From assembly GCA_014607495.2 (NCBI GenBank), contig CP053155.1:2356001-2420000 (forward strand): DNA of 64,000 nt, read 5' to 3'. Made by a program: the position numbers and the translations under genes. Below the pieces are notes generated by a model. The model was not told the DNA's origin and did not search any database. It saw only the letters and a list, made by a program, of their open reading frames with translations. Positions 34,001 to 38,266 of the stretch are shown here, in pieces (position 1 is the stretch's first letter; each line of letters opens with the position of its first letter). Source of the stretch: Carposina sasakii. Taxonomy: Eukaryota; Arthropoda; Insecta; Lepidoptera; Carposinidae.

Positions 34001-35504
34001 CGCGGTTCGTCCTAGCCCACTGCGCTGCTCTCATCTATTACTCACGCGATAATAGTATAGGTTTCGATAGGAATAAGTTTCTAAAGGGATTTATTTAAAG
34101 TACTTTTAAAAAACCATAAGAAAACCAGTGGATGTGTTTGACTTTTATCCTCTGAAACCAACTGACCGTCCTCTGAAATCTGCCGCCCCTAGGCCGCGGC
34201 CTATATGGCCTATTTATAAATCCAGGACTGATAATCAGTGTGAAACGATATCTCAATTTTACTGTGGAAACAATCTTACCGTATTTACTTTACTTAATTC
34301 GTGATAGCCCAGTGGTTAAGAGGTGCGCCTTCCAAGCGGGAGGCGTTAGTTCGATTCCAGTCACGGGCCTGTACCAAGAATTTATTTCATGTACAGATTA
34401 TAATATTGTAATATTGTCACTTAGCTCGTGCCTTGGAAAGCACGTAAAACTGTTGGTCCTGCGCCTGATCTTTCTTCGATCGTGTCGGCTTACCGTCCCA
34501 TCGGACTATGAGAGTGAAGGAGAGTGCATCTGTGTTTGCGCACACACTTGTGCACTATAATATCTCCTGCGTACCTGGCTAATCTCCGTAGAGATTGGCT
34601 GCCTTGGCCGAAATACGGTCGGAGAGATCTTACTCGTATCTTACTTAGTTCGTGGTAACCCCGGTTAGAACACCGGTGATAAAAATAGAGCAATTTATGC
34701 ATTTGATATATTTGGCTTAGATCCAATATTATTACAAAATGTTAAATGCGCTTCTTAAACTTAATATAGTTAATATTTATTTATTTGCTGTTTGATACAA
34801 ACAATAGATACCTACTTAATTACTTTTCCTTTCCAGTTTTCTTATGGTTTTTTTTTATTTTTTTTTATTTGACAAAATACATACAAATGTTGAATTAAAT
34901 AGCAGGGTAGACCTGAAATAAACCAATGCTTCAGAGGGGTAAGCACGAACCTCTCGATAGTCCGTAACGCTATCGTCCAACTGATAAATCACAAAGATTT
35001 TGCTAGCGAGTCGCTAGCATTACGCCACGAAAAAAAAGGTCCGTGCTTACCCCACAGGTTCTTTTGATTATTTATATTTCTGAAGGTAGGTAGATAATAA
35101 ATACAGATAAATACGCAGCTAGTTGACATTAAATTAACTCGGCCTATGTTTTTTAAACAAATGCCTAACCTGAATATTCGTATCATGCATCACAATAATA
35201 CAGTCGAGACGGACGTAGAAAACCACTTTCTATAAATGAGAAGTTAGGTAAAATCGAGTCTGCGCAGTAAGTTTGCCTTTCATATAATATTGTAGAAATT
35301 GTTAATAGAATATAAATGGCAATAGGTATTTTCTTCGTTTATTTGCTAAAGGAAGGTTAGTTTCTATTACCAACATACCTTTATTTTATCATAAGGATTA
35401 TCCAATTCCAATTTATGAACAAAAGGGTTCAATATTTCGGCGCGCATGCCATCGGCCGAGAAAGCACCGGTTTCACCATGCATTTTGCCATTAATTTTCA
35501 TCAT
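888..35504 (-). CDS. LPCAT: Lysophosphatidylcholine acyltransferase (LPCAT1/2 type), six exons, 3' end off window
   Basis: Lands-cycle enzyme family: acyl-CoA plus lysophosphatidylcholine gives phosphatidylcholine, on ER and lipid-droplet membranes. Exons in transcript order are 35504-35379, 33113-32968, then 23455-23229 or 16348-16137, then 5146-5034 and 1042-888. All junctions read GT/AG on the minus strand and phases match. The five-exon product gives about 255 codons: a short N-terminus, a hydrophobic membrane segment, HSSFFD (H-x4-D, motif I), PVYVWR (motif II region), EGTCTNR (motif III) and VPVQPV (motif IV). This is the standard order of the glycerolipid acyltransferase (PlsC) fold. 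The end of the acyltransferase domain and any EF-hand C-terminus would lie left of base 1. Introns are very long (up to about 11 kb) and carry most transposons of the window, including a BEL element in antisense. Family is clear; LPCAT1 versus LPCAT2 cannot be told. Confidence 0.93.
1085..1350 (-). mobile_element. 3' remnant of a non-LTR retrotransposon, (ATG)n tail
   Basis: Minus strand reads EAYVQQWTAIG then TGA and an ATGATGATG tail, the end of a retrotransposon ORF plus its microsatellite tail. Same family as 20388-20515 and 14735-14945. Confidence 0.65.
1893..3850 (-). pseudogene. Decayed non-LTR retrotransposon reverse transcriptase (Jockey/CR1-like)
   Basis: Minus strand, 5' to 3': linker NAKLFWSYVKSSSKKSGSLP (about 3830-3770); RT blocks SKGPGPDNIVP, NFRPIS, EQHGFLQKKSTSTNL and DYSKAFDRIDH (3560-3130). 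The frame breaks near 3060-2900, and a thumb/C-terminal part follows (IRDLGVVHDTKLLYDEHIDLI at 2720-2640; LEYSSEVWNPQYEIYIDRLE at 2550-2480). It ends in an (AAAAT)n tail at about 1920-1895. Several frameshifts and stops, so dead. The endonuclease is absent (5' truncated). It sits in the LPCAT intron in the gene's own orientation. Confidence 0.85.
4034..4280 (+). mobile_element. Helitron-like non-autonomous element (Lep1-like)
   Basis: Starts TCTTACTAATATTATAAA after an A and ends in the hairpin CGCGGACGAAATCGCG followed by GGGCGTCCACTAG (CTAG end). About 247 bp. Contains a GGAT microsatellite (4080-4096), typical of lepidopteran mobile-microsatellite Helitrons. Confidence 0.75.
4612..4990 (+). 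mobile_element. MITE family A, copy 1 (TA target)
   Basis: Bounded by TA on both sides; ends CAGGATGATTTTTGG and CACAAAAAAACACTCTG give a short imperfect inverted repeat. Nearly the same sequence recurs at 8035-8407, 21186-21533, 21733-22304 (reverse) and 59085-59714 (reverse). mariner/Tc1-type non-autonomous element by TA target; no coding sequence. Confidence 0.8.
5034..5146 (-). CDS. LPCAT: LPCAT exon 4 (motif II region)
   Basis: 113 nt: 2 nt completing a codon plus 37 codons (LINYTQPVYVWRDDPNSRQ and onward to KEDWPQ). Acceptor tttcag/AA at 5146; donor CCACAG/gtaaac at 5034. The PVYVWR stretch is the position of motif II (consensus near PVFVSR), and DPNSRQNTIKEIIERA matches the conserved helix before EGTCTNR. 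The exon ends in phase 0. It joins 3a as Gln or 3b as Lys at the split codon. Confidence 0.92.
5703..5962. mobile_element. Palindromic MITE family B, copy 1
   Basis: 260 bp flanked by TA; the two halves are inverted repeats over most of their length (CAGGGTGTAACAGAAAGGG against the reverse of the right end). Copies at 15216-15478 and 59131-59390. TA target suggests a Tc1/mariner-related element. Confidence 0.85.
6597..6934 (+). mobile_element. tRNA-derived SINE, copy 1
   Basis: A-box-like TAGCCCAGTGG and B-box GTTCGATCC at the normal spacing, followed by a tRNA-unrelated body. Likely target duplication ATATGGTTA at 6579-6587 and 6935-6943. Copies at 34298-34635 (+) and 55940-56275 (-); a 3' fragment at 53797-53925. 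Confidence 0.85.
8035..8407 (+). mobile_element. MITE family A, copy 2
   Basis: TA-flanked, about 95% like copy 1 at 4612, including the A-rich block near 8300. Sits in the LPCAT intron. Confidence 0.8.
10131..10745 (+). repeat. Left long terminal inverted repeat of the mariner
   Basis: Pairs with 12165-12781; differences are scattered single bases and small indels. Contains the transposase stop codon and C-terminal codons (RRCRICIEQEGHFENFL). Confidence 0.92.
10679..11758 (-). pseudogene. Mariner (DD41D) transposase with two internal stops
   Basis: One continuous frame of 360 codons from ATG 11758, starting MSFSSRDYALMHYFYGYAKG. An N-terminal helix-turn-helix region and GRRPGRPSQ hook are followed by a second HTH (VSVRTIERRTGIPKSEAHRI). 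Catalytic blocks: TDESHF, NDGAPCHF, and SPDLNPIDFFVWG. There are 41 residues between the second and third catalytic Asp, giving DD41D (rosa-like). TAA stops at 11320-11318 and 11155-11153 disable it; there are no frameshifts. Cut-and-paste DNA transposase of the IS630-Tc1-mariner superfamily. Confidence 0.9.
12165..12781 (-). repeat. Right long terminal inverted repeat of the mariner
   Basis: Inverted copy of 10131-10745. It carries a second copy of the transposase C-terminal codons (12174-12231), with an extra GAC after GGGC, lying upstream of the gene in inverted orientation. Confidence 0.92.
13095..13310 (+). mobile_element. 3' end of a non-LTR retrotransposon ORF
   Basis: Plus strand reads GRGRLKKC, a TGA where Trp is expected, MDCVREDMRVLGVSNEMTDN, then EWKK and a stop at 13274, followed by a GATGATGATG tail (13292-13302). 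This is the typical C-terminus and tail of a LINE; the rest is absent. Confidence 0.7.
14735..14945 (-). mobile_element. 3' remnant of a non-LTR retrotransposon
   Basis: Diverged copy of the block at 1085-1350 (GCCTATTGCAATCCA, GTAGGCCTCCCCCAG) with small indels. Confidence 0.55.
15216..15478. mobile_element. Palindromic MITE family B, copy 2
   Basis: Same palindromic 260-bp structure as 5703-5962, with decayed TA ends. Confidence 0.8.
16137..16348 (-). CDS. LPCAT: LPCAT exon 3b, alternative catalytic H-x4-D exon (variant B)
   Basis: 212 nt, acceptor acttatag/A and donor GGAA/gtaggt, with exactly the same entry and exit phases as exon 3a. Encodes SLKPLICFLGKMSYLAGG, then ITVRGRQASRKEAPILIISPHSSFLD, then CIVYATGMSSVLVRYESMDNYVG. 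It aligns block for block with exon 3a (GRQASRKEAPILIISPHSSFLD against GKQHVPANSRDAPVVVMAPHSSFFD) but differs strongly elsewhere, above all in the last 20 residues just before motif II. No stop or frame damage and both splice sites look good, so it appears functional rather than a dead duplicate. Mutual exclusivity with 3a is inferred from phase; transcripts were not seen. Confidence 0.9.
16349..17588. other. LPCAT intron between exons 3b and 3a, no gene
   Basis: Contains an approximate direct duplication of about 75 bp (TTTATTGCGTGTT blocks at 16971-17035 and 17255-17330). Otherwise AT-rich with nothing recognised. Confidence 0.5.
17589..17725. mobile_element. Palindromic MITE family C, copy 1
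   Basis: GGCCAATTTCAATACGAGAG at the left pairs with AGTTATAGAAATTGGCTG at the right; the middle is AT-rich. Related copies at 55143-55435. Confidence 0.65.
17765..17998 (-). mobile_element. tRNA-derived lepidopteran SINE (second type)
   Basis: Read on the minus strand: tRNA-like head with A box TGGTGTAGTTGGTAGTAGC and B box GGTTCGAATCC, then a body (GTTTCCGAGTCATGGATG, CGTTGCTTAGTACCCACGAC, ACACAAGACCTTAGGG) and a TTATT-rich 3' tail. Matches a SINE type I know to be common in moths. Confidence 0.75.
18148..18222 (+). repeat. tRNA-like SINE head
   Basis: GGTTGGTTAGAGCAC and GTGTTCGAGTCCC sit at tRNA A/B-box spacing, but no cloverleaf can be folded cleanly. More likely a SINE relic than a tRNA gene. 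Confidence 0.45.
18647..19443 (-). mobile_element. Helitron-like element with internal 123-bp tandem repeats, copy 1
   Basis: On the minus strand it starts TCTACACTAATATTATAAAG after an A and ends in a CGCGGACGGAGTCGCG hairpin plus CTAG before a T: the Helitron 5'-TC / CTAG-3' ends with A-T target. Inside are about five tandem units of roughly 123 bp (TTCCCGTGGGAATTTCGGGA cores). A copy at 38267-39062 is almost identical. Confidence 0.85.
20388..20515 (-). mobile_element. 3' remnant of a non-LTR retrotransposon
   Basis: Minus strand EAYVIQQWTAIG and stop; one codon inserted relative to the 1100 copy. Confidence 0.6.
21186..21533 (+). mobile_element. MITE family A, copy 3
   Basis: Homologous to 4612-4990 with a short deletion in the A-rich centre. 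Confidence 0.78.
21733..22304 (-). mobile_element. MITE family A, copy 4, split by a non-LTR insertion
   Basis: Inverted copy of the family; its middle is interrupted by 21893-22080. The outer parts (GGCCACCGTTTACGAAGGGT at left, CGTTGACGACCAAAAAACAC at right) are well conserved. Confidence 0.78.
21893..22080 (-). mobile_element. Non-LTR retrotransposon 3' end inserted in MITE A
   Basis: Minus strand encodes RPRGRPPARWSDDIRRVAE, then MRLAQDRGQWHREEEA and FTQQWV-stop, followed by a short (TAGA)n-like tail: the C-terminus of an RTE-like ORF. Flanks share a TATTCTTAT duplication. Confidence 0.75.
22377..22540. repeat. Dispersed repeat (TTTAGTATAGCGAGGACAGA family)
   Basis: Recurs at 62215-62360 and, more diverged, at 1612-1680, 17040-17160, 51630-51735 and 53650-53765. 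Shared blocks are TTGCTAGCTTATCGCCTGAG and GACTCTTACGACAT. No coding potential seen. Confidence 0.6.
23229..23455 (-). CDS. LPCAT: LPCAT exon 3a, catalytic H-x4-D exon (variant A)
   Basis: 227 nt with acceptor tttaacag/C and donor GGAC/gtacgt. It completes a codon with 1 nt and leaves 1 nt. Encodes KLRFSILSLMRLVV, then GFHRVRILGKQHVP, then APVVVMAPHSSFFD with the H-x4-D motif, then GAPSVVAKADTARLPFIG. The acyltransferase motif I is intact, and the VAKADTARLPFIG end matches the family consensus leading to motif II. Joined to exon 4 the junction reads FIG-Q-LINYTQPVYV. It is the distal partner of the homologous exon at 16348-16137. Length mod 3 is 2, so using both in one mRNA breaks the frame. 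Confidence 0.92.
23456..25095. other. LPCAT intron left of the BEL element, no gene
   Basis: AT-rich; no reading frame of interest. The TGGCGCTAGTT motif occurs at about 23546 and 23685. Confidence 0.5.
25101..25306 (+). repeat. BEL left LTR
   Basis: 206 bp, starts TGTTGGCGCC, ends ATTTCAAACA. The 5' third is very GC-rich (GCCGCCGGCCGGCGGCCCC), the rest AT-rich; matches the right LTR base for base. Confidence 0.97.
25308..25327 (+). promoter_or_regulatory. BEL tRNA primer-binding site
   Basis: TGGCGACCGTGACAGGAC begins 4 nt after the left LTR; TGG is the complement of the tRNA CCA end. Specific tRNA not determined. Confidence 0.75.
25328..26415 (+). other. BEL 5' leader, no supported gene
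   Basis: About 1.1 kb between primer-binding site and the gag-pol ATG. An open frame of about 130 codons spans 25310-25702 but has no early ATG and starts inside the primer-binding site. Polypyrimidine-rich stretches; no domain recognised. Confidence 0.6.
26416..31641 (+). CDS. BEL/Pao gag-pol polyprotein (intact)
   Basis: 1741 residues from ATG 26416 (MTDTTSKFEAGNES). The frame is open back to 26326, but this ATG has AAA upstream and begins the usual BEL coiled-coil start. Order: DUF1759-type gag (about 140-330), CCHC-like zinc knuckles (about 357-415), aspartic protease with LLDSGSQS (Asp 483), reverse transcriptase with FYCDDLL (Asp 891), RNase H with FCDASQ (Asp 1064), integrase with HH-CC zinc finger (about 1377-1418) and D1449/D1515/E1564, then a C-terminal DUF5641-like chromatin-binding region. 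No stop or frameshift, so potentially active. Ends only 26 nt before the right LTR. Confidence 0.97.
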   Translation: MTDTTSKFEAGNESLIDLKIRRSSIKGQITKFANYLQTIDRSMPPSQVKINELTYKLNKFLELNTRFDELQSRIEVLNSQNLDDELTEREIIEGSLHLSIATAQNLLTMLSNADDANSVQGTSSVQHSQEVQPMGFQLPLIKISNFDGTYFKWMEFRDTFESLIHHNDRIKPIHKFHYLNSYLEGEAARVISNLEVSECNYSEAWILLCERYNNKRQLISNHLNSLFNIEPLQRESDKALRFLSDHVTKNLRALKTLGQPTDHWDTIIIHMLTAKLDLATGIKWEEHRNNLDDMPNLEDFKRFLGNRADVLETIYRNKRDRQPKISHISNPINNSGKSEKFTKSFVISAPFKLVRPCVVCQGKHRIFDCNNFKAMTTDDKWAQVTKLKLCHNCLRPDHATGSCRLGGCRVCKRQHNTLLHKNTSNSTSPPHTLSNSDNVPPEESSSSLAMSAFSTKEVLLSTAIIEVINPCNNKKETVKALLDSGSQSSFISNKLKHLLQLTSQSINATNIIGIGNTSLNITPQCCHATIQSKYNAFNANINFLVIPQITDKLPKQRFEIHHLNIPSFIKLADPSFNQVSNIDVLLGADIFWQLIGTEQKSLGHKQPVLQDTKLGWVIAGPITIPNQRSSILCNFSKSLDNIDSDLQQFWELEDLPSIRNSALSPKEDASEQHFVNNTFRLESGRFCVRLPLIDTPDCLGDSYFIAKKRFLNLEKRFMNDPHLKDMYTEFINEYKNLGHLSETRRTLNDVYYLPHHPVLKEKSESTKLRVVFDASHRTSSGFSINDLQMVGPNIQDSLFNILIRFRHYKYVLSGDIEKQYRQILLKECDRNLQVILWREDASLPIRSLMLNTVTYGFASASFLAARCLWQVGEECNDPRIKRIIQHDFYCDDLLTGTDSESDLLYIQQSISKALAAASFNLRKYQSNSKSILTSENININDQLAISQAHQTLGLGWNPRLDTLHFSSNYTTIKNSQPITKRLILSTTFKIFDPLGILSLCTIKPKILIQKLWTLKLDWDEPVSNEIHRPWKRFVNNIHYLNSLTITRNVLCDSPSSIELHCFCDASQAAYAACIYLKSTSISGQQTINLLCAKARVAPIKPTTIPRLELCGALLAARLSSAVSAALKKDITRCTYWTDSSVVLAWLNTNSSKLKIFVANRVATITELTNRESWRYVPTSHNPADLASRGVDPQHVQSSQLWWHGPQFLSEPETNWPTLEKQIKQNLPEVKVHSAIVMEGDSSCSPIDFERYSDFRKLRRIVAYILRFIHNKCKLVVAKDSPNWIEKTGPLTTEELNASFTTLVRLSQSQTFTKEIYTLKHNKQLSSKSNILSLHPFIDSQGLLRVGGRLEVSNYNYSKKHPILLSSKHALTKLIFSYHHTRLLHAGPQLLLAAVRDTIWPIGGRNLARRTARSCIICRRASGQTLKNIMGNLPAQRTTPDFPFIAVAVDFAGPFLITDRRGRGCKITKCYLCLFICLRYKCVHLEAVSELSKDFFILSLRRFIARRGKPKEIFCDNGRNFVAAAREFKDFINTQSQSIFEFAADQDIKFTFQPAYAPNFNGYVEAGIKSAKFHIKRILGTTHLTFEELTTLFVQIEAILNSRPLCPLSSSPTDYSPLTPGHFLIGRPLTTVPAPSLIEANTKRLQRFHLIEQLRQHFWKRWQGEYVVELQQRSKWKKPYPQLKLHQLVLIKEDHTPPLYWRMGRVTKLYPGQDGIPRVADITTSRGIVRRALNRICPLPQD
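31668..31873 (+). repeat. BEL right LTR
   Basis: Identical to the left LTR over 206 bp; followed by target duplication CTTGG. The 26 nt upstream hold no obvious polypurine tract. Confidence 0.97.
31879..32967. other. LPCAT intron right of the BEL element, no gene
   Basis: AT-rich with a TGACGTCA-like pair near 32208-32240. Nothing coding recognised. Confidence 0.5.
32968..33113 (-). CDS. LPCAT: LPCAT exon 2 (membrane anchor)
   Basis: Acceptor ttacag/ACT at 33113, donor AGAAG/gtaaga at 32968; 146 nt, starting in phase 0 and leaving 2 nt. It encodes a strongly hydrophobic stretch (TAIFTVILLPFRVIVICYL and onward through AWFIACIGLYG), the membrane anchor that precedes the acyltransferase domain, then a polar linker ending TGWR. 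The remaining 'AG' joins either downstream catalytic exon: to C giving Ser (exon at 23455) or to A giving Arg (exon at 16348). Confidence 0.9.
33163..33216 (+). repeat. Terminal fragment of MITE family D
   Basis: GCACCCGTATTATGAATTTG and AGCGAGATGTCTCAC match the inverted-repeat end of the element at 41235-41542. Only one end is present; the element is truncated here, 50 nt upstream of LPCAT exon 2. Confidence 0.7.
33217..34297. other. LPCAT intron 1 sequence, no gene
   Basis: No coding sequence; small open frames (33603-33821) have no recognisable content. Confidence 0.5.
34298..34635 (+). mobile_element. tRNA-derived SINE, copy 2
   Basis: Same element as 6597-6934, with A box TAGCCCAGTGG and B box GTTCGATTCC. 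Confidence 0.85.
34935..35056. repeat. Short inverted-repeat element
   Basis: GGGGTAAGCACG at left (34937) and CGTGCTTACCCC at right (35042-35053) are perfect inverted ends. Interior has CTCTCGATAGTCCGTAACGC and a palindrome GCTAGCGAGTCGCTAGC. Likely a small MITE; no target duplication recognised. Confidence 0.5.
35379..35504 (-). CDS. LPCAT: LPCAT exon 1 (start codon)
   Basis: Encodes 42 residues beginning MMKINGKMHGETG and ending LDNPYDKIK, followed by a donor (AAG/gtatgt). The first of two adjacent ATGs (35504-35502) is chosen because an in-frame TAA lies five codons upstream. The stretch NPFVHKLEL resembles the N-terminal 'NPFVHEL' seen just before the membrane anchor in LPCAT1/2. The exon ends in phase 0. 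A 5' UTR probably continues to the right, toward the divergent AIRIM-like gene about 1 kb away. Confidence 0.88.
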
Positions 35505-36541
35505 AGTCCGCACGATTATTTAAAGACATGTAATTCTATTTTTCACTTATAGGCACTCATATTTTAACATGGTAGAATTTATACATTTAACTTATCCACA
35601 TTAATTTCATTTATGCGACGTAATTTTTCGATAAAATTACCAAAAGAAACGGCGTGCACTTCACACCATGTCAATATTTCAACTGATTCCACAGACTACT
35701 TAGCGTACTGACGACTGATTCTCCCTCCTCTATGTAGTCTGTGTGATTCTCTATCTTTGTAGTCTGTGCAACAGATCTTTGTGTTCATTCGCCATTCACT
35801 CACACATTAGCTTGACGTTTTCTCCTATTGGTCGCAAATTTGACAAGACATAACCTATCTCCCTCTCTCCTCTTGCTCTAGCTTTAGCTAGTGTTTATAG
35901 TCTCACTCACACATCGTACAACAGTCACCTTGTAGACCTTTTGTTCGGCAAATAGAAATATAGTTATATTTCTATTGTTCGGCAGTTTGTACATGCCACG
36001 TTTTGTACATGCATAATGAGGTGAAAATTCTTTAAAATTACTTATGTACTAAAAGTAAACATAATAAACGAACTAAAAACTTACATCATATATTGTAAAT
36101 TAAATGATTTACGGTTTTTTCCATTGTGACCGTAAATACTACTCTATAATTTTATAGTTTTCAAAGAATGTTATGTTTGTGTATATGTTTTGTGTAATTT
36201 TATTATTTTAATGCATAAGGTGTTGTATGCAAATAATGTACACCTATGAACAAATAAAATATATTTTTTTAACTAAATTCAGCTTCACTCAGAGCAAAAT
36301 ATTTTACCTGGTTGAACAAAACAAACACATTACGTTATGAACAAACTAAGTACCTACGTAAACATTACTAAATGTCAGGTCAACTAACGTCAATGTCAGA
36401 TTAATAATTTCGTTTGTTCGTGGTTTTATTTTATTTTACTTTACGTACGAAATACATATGTAGGTATGTAGTGATTTTCTGTGGTTATTTTATTTGTATA
36501 GTAAGTCGGATAGATGAAAATGGATTTCTTAATCGTGTATA
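35505..36541. promoter_or_regulatory. Divergent promoter region between LPCAT and AIRIM-like gene
   Basis: About 1 kb between two start codons on opposite strands. It must hold both 5' UTRs and both transcription starts unless upstream noncoding exons exist. No TATA box stands out; CT-rich runs lie at 35720-35890. The promoter role is inferred from position only. Confidence 0.5.
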
Positions 36542-36687
36542 ATGGAAGCCCAAGTACAAAAACAAATAATTGAGTTCTTCACTGCCTTCGAAGAGTTTTA
36601 TAACACCACGAAAACGTGTGTAAGAGAGTGCCAAAACAACGCAGTAGTTATAAATAAATTGATTGCTCGTTGCAAGAACATAAAAGA
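36542..36687 (+). CDS. AIRIM: AIRIM-like exon 1
   Basis: 48 codons plus 2 nt from ATG 36542 to donor AAAAGA/gtaagt. The predicted helix contains FFTAFEEFYNTTKTCVRECQ. Together with the next two exons it restores one open frame, which fixes the splice sites. Confidence 0.75.
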
Positions 36688-37310
36688 GTAAGTTTCAACT
36701 TCTGTTATACCAAGCTATGATTATCGATAAAATTTTAAGTACATACATACTAAGTATAAAATTTTATGTTATTTTTTAGAGCGGTTGTTGTCGGTACGCC
36801 ATTGGAGGGATTTGTAGAAATTCAAAACAAGCTAGCAACATCTTTACATAACCTAATATCTGAAGAAGTTCACGAAATACGCAGTAAACTGTAAGTACCT
36901 TGTACAGGGAAACATTACATACATGTTTCTCTATGCCTGACCTATTTTGATTTAATATTAATTGATTTATCTGTTACAGCTCAAGTTTAGAGGATTTATT
37001 TGAGAAATTGTGCACAAAACGTAAAGTTCTTGTAGAGAATTGCAGACAAGTTGATTTTGGATTAAAGTCTCTACTTATAAAGGGTACACCTTTACAACCT
37101 TCTCTGAAACAATTGTTACAGTTTGCCGATGATGCAATAACATTTGGTGCAGAAATCTGTGCCCAAATACAAACCTCTTTGGAATCCTTGACTGTAAGAG
37201 GTTTGAATTCAGTGTCACTGGCTGAAAACTTCAAGATATCTCTGCTTTGGCAGCTGAGGGTATTTGAAATACTGTCATACACATCTTTCTGTTCTCAAAA
37301 TCAGATATAA
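36542..37310 (+). CDS. AIRIM: AIRIM/C1orf109-like protein, three exons
   Basis: Exons 36542-36687, 36780-36890 and 36980-37310 join with GT/AG sites and matching phases to 195 residues; human C1orf109 (AIRIM) is about 200. It starts MEAQVQKQIIEFF; the ATG has A at -3 and G at +4. The middle TPLEGFVEIQNKLATSLH and the C-terminal half (LFEKLCTKRKVLVENCRQV, then LQPSLKQLLQFADD) line up by pattern with the helical C1orf109 family: an N-terminal Q/C-rich helix, then a long coiled helix ending QPS-x-K-x-LL. Human AIRIM works with the SPATA5-SPATA5L1 AAA complex in pre-60S ribosome maturation. Assignment is from remembered family pattern, so moderate. The gene is divergent from LPCAT and directly upstream of SPAG7. 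Confidence 0.7.
36780..36890 (+). CDS. AIRIM: AIRIM-like exon 2
   Basis: 111 nt between acceptor ttttttag/A and donor AAACT/gtaagt; short flanking introns of 92 and 89 nt. Encodes AVVVGTPLEGFVEIQNK and ISEEVHEIRSK. Confidence 0.75.
36980..37310 (+). CDS. AIRIM: AIRIM-like exon 3 with stop codon
   Basis: Acceptor gttacag/C, open to TAA at 37308-37310 (last residues SFCSQNQI). The stop lies 25 nt before the SPAG7 ATG, with no AATAAA between. The SPAG7 frame is open backwards over the last 16 codons of this exon, to an ATG at 37264 in a different frame. Confidence 0.78.
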
Positions 37311-37335
37311 AGAAACTAAGAGAAAAAAATTTAAG

Positions 37336-38040
37336 ATGGATCTCTTAGATTCCATTCTCAGTACGATGCAAACACCTCCATCTACTAGTGAGGAACAGAA
37401 AAAGGCTATGCAAAAGCAAAGAGAAGCAATGGAACGAAGACAAAAAGAAGATAAAAACACTATAAATAGATTTCGTAAGAGGGTGGAAGAAAAAATTTCA
37501 AACTTCATCAAAAGCGCCACAGAACCGTATTTACAGTTTGATCCTATGGAGCAAATGTTCAGAGCCATTATACGAGATGTAGGAGAGACAGCGGGGGTTC
37601 AAGTATTCTCTTTTGGCCAGGAAGGTGTTGACCGATATTCTGTTGTCTACACCAAGGAAAAAGGGCCTTCCGAAGACGAACTAACAGTGCGAAGGGCAGG
37701 AGGAACTTGGAACGAAGAGAAAGCTAAAGAAATGACCCAAAGACATATAGAACTGCAAAAACAAGCTTCACTAGATTCAGAGGAAGAGAAGAACAGAAAA
37801 CGTAAAAGAGGCAAAGAGGAATTGAGTGGAACACATTACAAACAGAAATACGCTCATCTTATTGGACAAGAAGCGGCTATAGATGCAGCAAAGAAAACTG
37901 AGCAAAACAAGAGCTACGGAGAGGTGCCTAGCCAAAATAAAAAGGATTTACGGTCAATAGAGCAGACAATGGCCGATATCAGAGCTAAGAAAATGAAGAA
38001 AGCAGATGGTGCTACTGATACAATTCAAACTGCTATTTAG
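37336..38040 (+). CDS. SPAG7: Sperm-associated antigen 7 homologue (R3H domain), intronless
   Basis: 234 residues starting MDLLDSILSTMQTPPS; human SPAG7 is about 227 and begins with the same LLxSILSxMxxPP pattern. An R3H-type nucleic-acid-binding domain lies around residues 35-105 (RFRKRVEEKISNFI, then RAIIRDVGETAGVQVFSFG, then DRYSVVYTKE). Then come a conserved 'PSEDEL' acidic patch, a basic low-complexity stretch (EEEKNRKRKRGKEEL), HYKQKYAHLIGQEAAIDAA and RSIEQTMADIRAKKMKK, all in the order of the vertebrate protein. Start chosen at 37336 (A at -3, G at +4). There is no promoter-sized gap to the preceding gene. It ends 226 nt before a Helitron-like insertion. Confidence 0.92.
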   Translation: MDLLDSILSTMQTPPSTSEEQKKAMQKQREAMERRQKEDKNTINRFRKRVEEKISNFIKSATEPYLQFDPMEQMFRAIIRDVGETAGVQVFSFGQEGVDRYSVVYTKEKGPSEDELTVRRAGGTWNEEKAKEMTQRHIELQKQASLDSEEEKNRKRKRGKEELSGTHYKQKYAHLIGQEAAIDAAKKTEQNKSYGEVPSQNKKDLRSIEQTMADIRAKKMKKADGATDTIQTAI

Positions 38041-38266
38041 CATTTTATCTATATTCTAGCATACCTAATTAGTACTCTGTGTAAAATAGTTAAAATAATG
38101 CTATAATCATGATGACTGCATTAATCTAAAAATTTATCCAATATTGCAGTGTACCTCAATATGCTATTCTAGCTATAAAATCTCCGAAAATAGGTAATAT
38201 TGTTACAATTGCCAGTACAATAGTTTGATGGTACAAATTTATACCACATTGTAAATTTATACCATA

